Shown: piece after piece, positions 55,425 to 63,263 of the stretch
How positions within the stretch are numbered: the first letter of the stretch is position 1
Layout of the letters: each line of letters begins with the position of its first letter
Origin: Burkholderia sp. 4M9327F10
GTDB lineage: Bacteria > Pseudomonadota > Gammaproteobacteria > Burkholderiales > Burkholderiaceae
Assembly: GCF_005503145.1 (NCBI RefSeq)
Contig: NZ_SCNV01000019.1
Span: 1 to 64,000, forward strand
Length of the DNA stretch: 64,000 nucleotides
Reading direction: 5' to 3'
Translations under genes and position numbers: made by a program
Notes under the pieces: model-generated
Databases searched by the model: none
Seen by the model: only the letters and a program-made list of their open reading frames with translations
What the model was told of the DNA's origin: nothing

Positions 55425-56090
55425 ATGCCGCCGCCTATGAACTCGCCCCTTGCCCTTGAACCGCTCGAACGCCCCGCCACCGAGGACCCGCAAGCGCGCG
55501 CGGAGATCGCTCTGCAAGCGCTGCTGTCGCGCCAGTCGCATTGGCCGTTGATGGGACCAGGTCCCGACGATCACGAACTCGCCGCGATCTTCGACGCCGC
55601 GTTGCGTGCGCCGGATCACGGTCACCTGCAGCCCTGGCGCTTCGTGGTTGTGCGCGGTGCGGCACGCGACGCCCTGGGCGAGGTGCTGGTCGACATTGCC
55701 TGCGCCCGCTCGCCAGGCGACCCGCGCTCGGCGCACGCGCATCGCAGCAAGAAAGCCCATGCGGCGCCGGTGATCATCGCGCTCGGCGCGGCGGTCAACG
55801 GCGATTCGACCGTGCCTGAAGTCGAGCAGTTGCTGGCAGTCGGCGCGGCGTCAATGAACATGCTCAATGCCATTCATGTGCTCGGCTATGGCGGCTTCTG
55901 GGCTACCGGCGCAGACAGCTACCACCCCGCGATGCACGCGGCGCTCGGTTTCGGGCCTTCCGAGCGGCTGCTCGGTTTCCTGTTCGTCGGCACGCCGCAA
56001 CCGGGTCAGCGCCCGGCAACGCGGCCGCAGCGTAGCGCATTCGTGCGCGAGTGGACCGGTCCGGCTCCAAGGGTGACGCCGGGCAATTAA
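55425..56090 (+). CDS. Nitroreductase-family flavoprotein (YdjA-like)
   Basis: This 221-residue protein has the nitroreductase fold. Visible features are DHELAAIFDAALRAPDHGHLQPWRF (FMN-binding Ser/Asn region replaced by HGHLQPW, as in YdjA), the middle APVIIALGA strand and the C-terminal GFWATGADSYHP and GFLFVGTPQ parts. These enzymes bind FMN and reduce nitro groups, quinones or other acceptors with NAD(P)H. It is Fur-box controlled and 16 nt ahead of a Cys-rich small protein gene. A role in iron release or in modifying the N-O groups of the siderophore is possible but unproven. The ATG at 55437 is an alternative start; neither has a clear ribosome-binding site. Confidence 0.8.
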   Translation: MPPPMNSPLALEPLERPATEDPQARAEIALQALLSRQSHWPLMGPGPDDHELAAIFDAALRAPDHGHLQPWRFVVVRGAARDALGEVLVDIACARSPGDPRSAHAHRSKKAHAAPVIIALGAAVNGDSTVPEVEQLLAVGAASMNMLNAIHVLGYGGFWATGADSYHPAMHAALGFGPSERLLGFLFVGTPQPGQRPATRPQRSAFVREWTGPAPRVTPGN

Positions 56091-56106
56091 ACAGGCCGGA
56101 GGTGCC

Positions 56107-56586
56107 ATGCATTTTCTTATTCCTTCCCCGCAGCCGTACACGCTGCTTGACGAGTCACTCGCGCAACATCCCGATGTGGCCGAGCAAACGGTGCTGACGG
56201 CATTGCGAACCTGGATGCGTCCACACTGTGATTCGGTGCGCAAAAACGAGAGCTGGCGCAACGTGCTATCCGATGCCGGTCTCTGCGCTGACTGCCTTCT
56301 CTGTTTCGACTTGCTGATGCATTCGCTCACCGACGAATCGTGCCGGCCATTCGATACGCGCTGCCGCTGCGCGAGCGATCTCGCCAAGGACGAAGCCACT
56401 CTGCTGCAAACGCTCGCGCTGCTGCAACGCATGCGCAGCGACGAGGCCGTCGCCCTGCTCGACGACTGGCTGCCGCGACCGGCCTCGGGCGTCGTGCTGA
56501 AAGTGAGCCGCTGGTTCGCGCTCTGGCTGCTCGATGCGGGACTCGAGATCCGGGTGCGCGAGCGCCGCGTCACCTATGTGCACTGA
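56107..56586 (+). CDS. Cys-rich hypothetical protein in iron-regulated unit
   Basis: This 159-residue protein belongs to no family I recognise. It has a GGAGG 6 nt before its ATG and follows the nitroreductase-like gene by 16 nt, so translation is credible. It has seven Cys within 48 residues (41, 60, 63, 66, 79, 86 and 88), including CADCLLC and CRC. These could bind an Fe-S cluster, iron or zinc. No signal peptide or membrane segment is clear. The C-terminal part (LLDDWLPRPASGVVLKVSRWF onward) is more ordinary. Given the Fur box upstream and the receptor downstream, a role in iron handling, such as ferric-siderophore reduction with the flavoprotein, is a reasonable guess only. Confidence 0.7.
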   Translation: MHFLIPSPQPYTLLDESLAQHPDVAEQTVLTALRTWMRPHCDSVRKNESWRNVLSDAGLCADCLLCFDLLMHSLTDESCRPFDTRCRCASDLAKDEATLLQTLALLQRMRSDEAVALLDDWLPRPASGVVLKVSRWFALWLLDAGLEIRVRERRVTYVH

Positions 56587-56715
56587 GTGCGCTGAGCGCG
56601 TAGCCGCCATGAAGGGCTCCGCCGCTCGCTCGTCACGCCCGGCGCCTTACCGCGAGCGTGTCTGCGGAGCGCCCCGGTAAGTTTTTGGAGCGCTTTAATA
56701 ATTTTCCTTTCATTC

Positions 56716-56737
56716 GCGAATGATTCTCATTTAAAAT
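56716..56737. promoter_or_regulatory. Fur box upstream of receptor 3
   Basis: It reads GCGAATGATTCTCATTTAAA followed by AT. The core AATGATTCTCATT matches the boxes at 29146 and 31761. It lies about 137 nt before the receptor start at 56874. Confidence 0.8.
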
Positions 56738-56873
56738 GACGATGCAATTTGCATTGATACAGTTTCGCCGGGTCACGCCCGCCAGGATGGTTGCCCGAAC
56801 GAAGCGATAAACGCCGCCCGAACACGACAAGCGTTCTGGTGCGGAAGACCGACCACCACGCTTTCGTCAATTC

Positions 56874-59081
56874 ATGTCCGTTTCCCGTTCGAACAGCCCG
56901 CAGGCCAGGCCTGCGCGCGCTGCGGCTAACCGTGCCGCCGCCCGTGCCACCATCCTTGCTGCCATCGCCGTCGCCTTCGGCGTGCCTCGTCTAGCCGCCG
57001 CGCAATCGGCCGACACCGCTCCCGCCACCGATAGCAAACTGCCCGCCATCAAGGTGCAGAGCAAGAGCGAAGCGTTGCCCGGCGACCTCGCACCGACCTT
57101 CGGCGGCGGCCAGGTTGCCCGCGGCGCGGACTTCGGTGTCCTCGGCCAGCAGAAGAATCTCGACGTGCCGTTCAGCATGACCACCTATACGTCGAAGCTG
57201 ATCGAAGACCAGCAGGCCCGCACCCTTGCCGACGTGCTCGATAACGACCCGGCCGTGCGCAGTGCTTACGGCTACGGCAACTTCTCCGAAGTGTTCGTGA
57301 TCCGCGGCTTCCAGCTCGACGGTGACGATGTCTCCATTAACGGCCTGTATGGCGTGACACCGCGCCAGCTCGTCGCCACCGACGCAATCGAACGCGTCGA
57401 TCTGTTCAAGGGAGCCAACGCGTTTCTGAGCGGGGCGTCGCCGGCCGGCTCGGCGATCGGCGGCGGTCTTAACGTGCAGTTGAAGCGCGCCGACGACAAG
57501 CCGCTCACGCGCGTCACGGTGGAAGGCAGCGGCTCCGGCGAAATCGGCACGCACATCGACGTGGGCCGCCGCTTCGGCAGCGAGGACCAGTTGGGCATTC
57601 GCGTGAATCAGGCGAACCACGACGGCGAAACGAGCATCGACGGCGAACACCGTCGCGACAATACGACGGCGGTCTCGCTCGACTGGCGCGGCGAAAAGCT
57701 GCGCCTGTACGGCGATTTCCTCTACCAGCGCCAGCGCGTCAACGACGGCCGTCCGACCGTGAACGTCACCGGCGACTTCGTTCCCGAACCGCCGTCGGCC
57801 ACCTACAACTACGCGCAGACCTGGAGCTACAGCTCGCTCGAAGACACGATCGGCCTGCTGCGCGCCGAGTACGACTTCGCCCCGGGCTGGACCGCGTATG
57901 TCGCGGGCGGCGCCCGTCATACCGACGAGCACGGCGAATACTCTTCGCCCACCGTCAGCGATACCGGCACGACTGCGACGCGCCTGGGCGTACCGCACAA
58001 GGAAGACGCCACCTCGGCAGAAACAGGGGTGCGCGGCCACTTTACGACCGGACCGGTCACGCACTTCGTGACGGCGGGTGCGTCCATCGTGCGGGTCGAC
58101 TCGCAATCCGCATACACCTTCAGCGGTTCGTACGACACGAGTCTCTACGACACGCCGCAAGCGCCCTTCCCGGCAACGGCGTTCTCAGGCGGCGACCTGG
58201 CCGATCCCAAGACCGTCTCGCTCTCGCTGATGCGCAGCGTCGCGGTCTCCGATACGCTAGGATTCCTGGGTGATCGCGTCCTGTTCACGGTGGGCGTGCG
58301 CCATCAAGGCATCCACTCGAACAACTTCGACTACAGCGGCAATCAGACCGAGGCCTACAACGACTCCATCACCACGCCGCTGTTCGGCCTCGTGATCAAG
58401 CCGTGGCAAAACGTGTCGTTCTTTGCCAACCGTAGCGAAGCGCTCGCCGTCGGCGCGCAGGCGCCTTCGACGGCGCTGAACAGCGGCGTGCTGCTGCCGC
58501 CCGAGCGCTCGAAGCAATACGAAGTGGGGGTGAAGTACGACAACCAGAGCTATGGCGCGTCGCTCGCAGCCTTCCAGATCGAAAAGCCTTCGACGTACAC
58601 AAACTCCGCCAACTACTTTGTTGCCGATGGTGACGAGCGCCACCGCGGCATTGAAGCGTCGATCTACGGCGAGCCGTACAAGGGCGTGCGGCTGATCGCC
58701 GGTGCGACCTACATTAACGCGACCTTGCTGAACACCGGCAGCAGCACGACGGACGGCAACCGGCCCATTGGTGTGCCAACTTTCATGTTCAACCTGGGGG
58801 CCGAATACGATGTGCCGATGGTGAACGGCCTGACGCTGACCGCGCGCTGGATTCACACCGGCTCGCAGTATCTGAACGCTACCAACACGCTGTCGATCCC
58901 GTCGTGGGACCGCTTCGATCTGGGCACGCGTTACGCCACCGTGCTGTTCGGCCGGCCAACCACCTTCCGCGCCAGTGTGCTGAACGTCGCCAACAAGTCG
59001 TACTGGGCTTCGACGATCGGCGGTTATCTGACGCAAGGGGCGCCGCGTACCTTCCTGCTCTCCATGACGACGGACTTTTGA
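56874..59081 (+). CDS. TonB-dependent siderophore receptor (third in window)
   Basis: This 735-residue protein has a signal peptide ending near AAAQ (about residue 44) and a TonB-box-like LPAIKVQSK. The plug shows LDVPFSMTTYTSKLIEDQQA, the FVIRGFQLDGDDVSING loop and ERVDLFKGANAFLSGASP. The barrel ends in LLSMTTDF. FKGANAFL with a Gly/Ala-rich loop marks a different sub-branch from the other two receptors here. No N-terminal signalling domain is present. It is the last siderophore-locus gene before the glucarate genes and has its own Fur box. Its ligand may be the locus product, a form of it without the acyl chain, or a foreign siderophore. Confidence 0.92.
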   Translation: MSVSRSNSPQARPARAAANRAAARATILAAIAVAFGVPRLAAAQSADTAPATDSKLPAIKVQSKSEALPGDLAPTFGGGQVARGADFGVLGQQKNLDVPFSMTTYTSKLIEDQQARTLADVLDNDPAVRSAYGYGNFSEVFVIRGFQLDGDDVSINGLYGVTPRQLVATDAIERVDLFKGANAFLSGASPAGSAIGGGLNVQLKRADDKPLTRVTVEGSGSGEIGTHIDVGRRFGSEDQLGIRVNQANHDGETSIDGEHRRDNTTAVSLDWRGEKLRLYGDFLYQRQRVNDGRPTVNVTGDFVPEPPSATYNYAQTWSYSSLEDTIGLLRAEYDFAPGWTAYVAGGARHTDEHGEYSSPTVSDTGTTATRLGVPHKEDATSAETGVRGHFTTGPVTHFVTAGASIVRVDSQSAYTFSGSYDTSLYDTPQAPFPATAFSGGDLADPKTVSLSLMRSVAVSDTLGFLGDRVLFTVGVRHQGIHSNNFDYSGNQTEAYNDSITTPLFGLVIKPWQNVSFFANRSEALAVGAQAPSTALNSGVLLPPERSKQYEVGVKYDNQSYGASLAAFQIEKPSTYTNSANYFVADGDERHRGIEASIYGEPYKGVRLIAGATYINATLLNTGSSTTDGNRPIGVPTFMFNLGAEYDVPMVNGLTLTARWIHTGSQYLNATNTLSIPSWDRFDLGTRYATVLFGRPTTFRASVLNVANKSYWASTIGGYLTQGAPRTFLLSMTTDF

Positions 59082-59116
59082 GTCGTGCCTGAGCGGCCTG
59101 GGTGGCCTGGGTGACT

Positions 59117-59147
59117 TGAGCGGCTCTGGTGGCCAATCAACCGCTCA
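59117..59147. terminator. Weak hairpin between convergent genes
   Basis: TGAGCGG (59117-59123) and CCGCTCA (59141-59147) can pair across a 17-nt loop, 36 nt past the receptor 3 stop. No T-tract follows on either strand. The region must separate the receptor from the convergent kdgD, but this call is weak. Confidence 0.25.
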
Positions 59148-59222
59148 GGTGGCGAAACGCTTGCAGCCGGGCCGTGGCGCGTGATGCTCCGCGGCCCGCG
59201 TCTGACACTTACTGCGTGACGA

Positions 59223-60140
59223 CTACTGCGCGCCGAGCTTCTTGATCAGCACGTCCAGTTGCGCCAGTTCTTCAGCGGTCAGATCGGTCAGCGGAGCGCG
59301 CACCGGACCCGCGTCGTGGCCCACCAGCTTGGCGCCGGCCTTGACGATGCTCACCGCGTAACCTTGGCGGCGATTGCGGATCGCCAGATACGGCAGGAAA
59401 AACTCGTCGAGCAGCTTGCCCACCGTGGCGTGATCGTCGGCGGCAATCGCGAGGTAAAACTCCATCGCCGTCTTCGGAATGAAGTTGAACACCGCCGACG
59501 AGTACACCGGCACGCCCAATGCCTTATACGCAGCTGCATAAACTTCTGCCGTCGGCAAGCCGCCGAGATACGAGAAGCGGTCGCCGAGACGGCGGCGGAT
59601 CGTCACCATTGCTTCAATCTCACCCACACCGTCCTTGAAGCCGATCAGGTTCGGGCAGCTATCCGCCAGACGTTCGAGCATGTCCGCATTGAGCTTCGAA
59701 TTGGCGCGGTTGTAGACGATCACGCCCATGTTCTTGACCGACTTGCACACCTGTTCGACGTGTGCGGCAATGCCTTCCTGCGACGCTTCGGTCAGGTAGT
59801 GCGGCATCAGCAGCACACCCTTGGCGCCGAGGCGTTCGGCTTCCTGCGCATATTCGATGGCCACGCGGGTCGGGCCGCCGGCGCCGGCCAGAATCGGCAC
59901 CTTGCCCTTGCAGGTTTCCGTAGCAGTGCGAATCACATTCGTATAGTCGCTCTTGGTCAGCGAAAAGAACTCGCCAGTGCCGCCCGCCGCGAACAGCGCC
60001 GTTGCGCCATACGGCGCGAGCCATTCGAGGCGTGCCGCGTAGGTGTCGGCGCGAAACTCGCCGTTCGCGTCGAAGTCGGTCACGGGGAAGGACAGCAGGC
60101 CTTCGGAAACAATCGCTTTGAGTTCTTGAGGGGTCGTCAT
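59223..60140 (-). CDS. kdgD: 5-dehydro-4-deoxyglucarate dehydratase
   Basis: This 305-residue enzyme of the DHDPS superfamily should convert 5-dehydro-4-deoxy-D-glucarate to 2,5-dioxopentanoate, losing water and CO2. Landmarks are LLSFPVTDFDANGEF, ALFAAGGTGEFFSLT, the Tyr in VIVYNRANSKL and the Schiff-base Lys in LIGFKDGVGEIE. These match KdgD closely, and the length is typical. It lies 110 nt after gudD on the same strand, and its product is the substrate of the aldehyde dehydrogenase that starts at 63264. Confidence 0.93.
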   Translation of the reverse strand: MTTPQELKAIVSEGLLSFPVTDFDANGEFRADTYAARLEWLAPYGATALFAAGGTGEFFSLTKSDYTNVIRTATETCKGKVPILAGAGGPTRVAIEYAQEAERLGAKGVLLMPHYLTEASQEGIAAHVEQVCKSVKNMGVIVYNRANSKLNADMLERLADSCPNLIGFKDGVGEIEAMVTIRRRLGDRFSYLGGLPTAEVYAAAYKALGVPVYSSAVFNFIPKTAMEFYLAIAADDHATVGKLLDEFFLPYLAIRNRRQGYAVSIVKAGAKLVGHDAGPVRAPLTDLTAEELAQLDVLIKKLGAQ

Positions 60141-60250
60141 GATCTGCTCAGGTTCAGGTTTGGCTAAAGTTGAATGGGGTGAACGGCCGCGTGGGGCCGT
60201 TGCCGGTTGTCAGGTCTGGGGGTTCGAAGGTTCGAAGGCTCGAAGCGCAA

Positions 60251-61600
60251 TCAGCGCACGAGGCACGGACGCTTGTTGTCGAACTTCCAGTTCGGAATCA
60301 GGTACTGCATGGCAATGCCGTCGTCGCGCGCGCCCAGACCGTGCTGCTGATACAGCGCATGCGCCTTTTCCAGCGCGTCCATGTCGAGCTCGACGCCGAG
60401 ACCCGCCACTTGCGGCACCTTGACCTTGCCGCCGACAATCTGCAGCGGATTGCGCGTCAAATGCTGGCCGTCCTGCCAGATCCAGTGCGTGTCGATGGCG
60501 GTAATCTTGCCGGGCGCGGCAGCGGCCACATGCGTGAACATCGCCAGCGAGATATCGAAGTGGTTGTTCGAGTGCGAACCCCAGGTCAGGCCCCAGTCGT
60601 TGCACATCTGCGCGACGCGCACCGAGCCTTGCATGGTCCAGAAGTGCGGATCGGCAAGCGGAATATCCACGGACTGCAGTTGAATGGCGTGGCCCATCTG
60701 GCGCCAGTCGGTGGCGATCATGTTGGTCGCCGTCGGCAAGCCGGTCGCGCGGCGGAATTCAGCCATCACCTCGCGTCCCGAGTAGCCGTTCTCCGCACCG
60801 CACGGGTCTTCCGCATAGGCGAGCACATGGTGCTGATCGCGGCACAGGCGCACGGCCTCCGCCAGCGACCATGCGCCGTTCGGGTCGAGCGTCACGCGTG
60901 CATGCGGAAAGCGCTCAGCGAGAGCCGTCACGGCTTCGATCTCGGCGTCGCCGGACAGCACGCCGCCCTTCAGCTTGAAGTCGTTAAAGCCGTAGCGCGC
61001 CTGCGCGGCCTCGGCCAAGCGCACCACCGCTTCCGGCGTCATCGCCTCTTCAGTGCGCAGGCGCTCCCACGCGTCGCGGCCTTCAGCGCCGCTCGCATAC
61101 GGCAGGTCGGTCTTATTGCGGTCGCCGATGTAGAACAGGTAACCGAGCATCTCAACTTCGTCGCGCTGCTGGCCTTCGCCAAGCAAGGCGGCAACCGGTA
61201 CGCCCAGGTGTTGGCCAAGCAGATCGAGCAGCGCCGCTTCGAGCGCGGTCACGGCGTGAATCGTCGTGCGCAGGTCGAAAGTCTGCAGGCCGCGGCCACC
61301 CGCGTCGCGATCCGCGAACTGCGTGCGGGCCCGGTTCAGGATCGCTTGCAGATTGCCGATCGACTGGCCGACGACGAGCGGCCGTGCGTCCTCGATGGTC
61401 TTGCGGATACTTTCGCCGCCAGGCACTTCACCGACGCCGGTATGACCGGCGCTGTCGCGCAGGATCACGACGTTGCGGGTGAAGAACGGCGCGTGCGCCC
61501 CGCTCAGGTTCAGCAGCATGCTGTCCTGGCCGGCGACCGGCACGACGCGCAGCTCGGTGACGCTCGGCGTGGCGTTCGACTGGATGGATTGCGTAGACAT
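60251..61600 (-). CDS. gudD: Glucarate dehydratase
   Basis: The protein has 449 residues from the ATG at 61600; a few upstream in-frame residues are not counted. It is an enolase-superfamily enzyme that dehydrates D-glucarate (and often L-idarate) to 5-dehydro-4-deoxyglucarate. The N-terminal capping domain (VGEVPGGESIRKTIEDA) is followed by the barrel with the KxK catalytic pair (FNDFKLKGGV), metal ligands in LDPNGAW and AEDPCG, and the His of GSHSNNHFDISL. All are as in GudD. It is followed by kdgD and preceded by an MFS transporter, giving a complete glucarate uptake and dehydration set. Confidence 0.93.
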   Translation of the reverse strand: MSTQSIQSNATPSVTELRVVPVAGQDSMLLNLSGAHAPFFTRNVVILRDSAGHTGVGEVPGGESIRKTIEDARPLVVGQSIGNLQAILNRARTQFADRDAGGRGLQTFDLRTTIHAVTALEAALLDLLGQHLGVPVAALLGEGQQRDEVEMLGYLFYIGDRNKTDLPYASGAEGRDAWERLRTEEAMTPEAVVRLAEAAQARYGFNDFKLKGGVLSGDAEIEAVTALAERFPHARVTLDPNGAWSLAEAVRLCRDQHHVLAYAEDPCGAENGYSGREVMAEFRRATGLPTATNMIATDWRQMGHAIQLQSVDIPLADPHFWTMQGSVRVAQMCNDWGLTWGSHSNNHFDISLAMFTHVAAAAPGKITAIDTHWIWQDGQHLTRNPLQIVGGKVKVPQVAGLGVELDMDALEKAHALYQQHGLGARDDGIAMQYLIPNWKFDNKRPCLVR

Positions 61601-61664
61601 TAAGGTAAGACCCTTCAAGTGATAGAGCCGGCTGGCAAAGTGTGGGGAATGGCGCTTCGCATGC

Positions 61665-63080
61665 CTAATGGGCCTCGCGATGCAGCGGTTTCAGCAAGCC
61701 GTCGCGCGGCACACGGCGGTTGCGGGTCAGGAACGCGGCCGCGGCGGCGATCAGCGACGCCACACCGAGGCCATACAGGCCACCGCTAATCGAGCCGGTG
61801 TGCTGCTGCAGATAGCCAAAGGCCGCGGGCGCAAAGAATCCGCCCAGGTTGCCGACCGAGTTGATCAGCGCAATCACCGCGGCAGCCACCCGCGTGTCCA
61901 GATAGCCCTGCGGGATCGGCCAGAACAGCGACGAGGCGGCCTTGAAGCCGATCGCCGAAAAGCAGATTGCAACGAACGAGAACACCGGATTGCCCGACGT
62001 GGAGGCGAACAGCCCGCACGCCGCAATCACCAGCGCGCCGGCCAGCCACGCCTGCTGGAAGCGCCACCTGGCGGACAGCAGCGCGAAGCAGTACATGGCG
62101 ACCATCGCGATCAGCCAGGGAATGGTGTTGTACATACCGACCTGGAAATCCGAGAGTCCGCCCATCTTGCGAATGATGGTCGGCAACCAGAAGGTAGCGG
62201 CGTAAATGGTCAACTGAATCGCGAAGTACAGAAAACAGAACAGCACGATTTGCGGATCTTTCAGCAGCTTCATGGGTGGCAGGTGGGCGCCGCCGAGTGC
62301 CTCGCGCTCCGCCTGCTCTCTCGCGATAGACGCGTGCAGAACCTGCTGTTCTTCGGCGCTCAGCCAGGCGGCGTCGCGAATGCGCGATTTCAGCAGCATC
62401 CAGCTCACGCCGCACAGCACGATCGAGAAACCGCCTTCGATCAGGAACATCCATTGCCAGCCTTGCAGGCCGAGTCCACGCACGGACAGCAGGCTGCCGG
62501 TGATCGGTCCGGACAGCACCGACGCAAACGCCGAGCCGGAGAGAAACACCGCCACCGCCTTGCCGCGCTCCTTCTGCGGCAGCCATTGCGTGAAGTAAAA
62601 CACCACGCCCGGAAAGAAACCCGCCTCAGCCACGCCGAGCAGAAAACGCAGCACGTAGAACGAGGTGTCGTTCCACACGAACGCCATCGCGCCCGCCACC
62701 AGGCCCCACGTACCCATGATGCGCGTAAGCCATGCCCGCGCGCCGTACTTCTGCATCAGCACATTGGACGGCACTTCGAACAACGCGTAACCGACGAAGA
62801 ACAGGCCGCTGCCCAGGCCGTAAGCCGCCGCACCGATCCCCAGATCCGACTGCATATGTGCATTGACGAACCCGATGTTCACGCGGTCGATGTAGTTCGC
62901 AATGAACATGATCAGGAAGAGCGGCAGGATGTGCCGCTTGACCTTCGAGACCGCGGACTCGAGCGGGTCGGTCGCCGAGGTGGATGCTGATGTCAAGGTT
63001 GTCTCCGGTCGAGGGGAGTGAGCGTTTTGAATACTCGCTCCTTCGAGATACGTTGTCTGACGACAGTCTACGTTTTTCAT
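61665..63080 (-). CDS. gudP: MFS transporter, anion:cation symporter family, probable D-glucarate permease
   Basis: This 471-residue membrane protein has 12 predicted transmembrane segments and a long N-terminal tail. Features of the sugar-acid branch of the ACS family include FIANYIDRVNIGFVNAHM, GYALFEVPSNVLMQKYGARAW and LGVAEAGFFPGVVFYFTQW. It is 64 nt upstream of gudD, so glucarate or galactarate is the likely substrate. GudP is a functional label by context; close relatives carry other hexuronates or aldarates. The first 40 residues are atypical, and a later start such as one closer to the SKVKRHILPL stretch is conceivable. The 183-nt gap to the divergent aldehyde dehydrogenase should hold both promoters. 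Confidence 0.85.
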   Translation of the reverse strand: MKNVDCRQTTYLEGASIQNAHSPRPETTLTSASTSATDPLESAVSKVKRHILPLFLIMFIANYIDRVNIGFVNAHMQSDLGIGAAAYGLGSGLFFVGYALFEVPSNVLMQKYGARAWLTRIMGTWGLVAGAMAFVWNDTSFYVLRFLLGVAEAGFFPGVVFYFTQWLPQKERGKAVAVFLSGSAFASVLSGPITGSLLSVRGLGLQGWQWMFLIEGGFSIVLCGVSWMLLKSRIRDAAWLSAEEQQVLHASIAREQAEREALGGAHLPPMKLLKDPQIVLFCFLYFAIQLTIYAATFWLPTIIRKMGGLSDFQVGMYNTIPWLIAMVAMYCFALLSARWRFQQAWLAGALVIAACGLFASTSGNPVFSFVAICFSAIGFKAASSLFWPIPQGYLDTRVAAAVIALINSVGNLGGFFAPAAFGYLQQHTGSISGGLYGLGVASLIAAAAAFLTRNRRVPRDGLLKPLHREAH

Positions 63081-63263
63081 CTGGCGTTTCCAACCAAGTG
63101 TTTACCCTGGATTTTCTGTGTGAACGATTGATGAAGAAAGGCTTTCCGGATGCCAGCCAAAGGACAAACGGCACACAACTGCTCAGCCGGGAGGCCGGAT
63201 TGCGCGATCACAAGGGCATGTTGTACGATGACGGATATCAAAACTGTCCTGATAGGAGACGTC

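Noticed and set aside
63210..63240. GTTGTACGAT stretch in the gudP/aldehyde dehydrogenase gap as another GntR operator
   Set aside because: Only one half resembles the palindrome at 1920; the other arm is absent.
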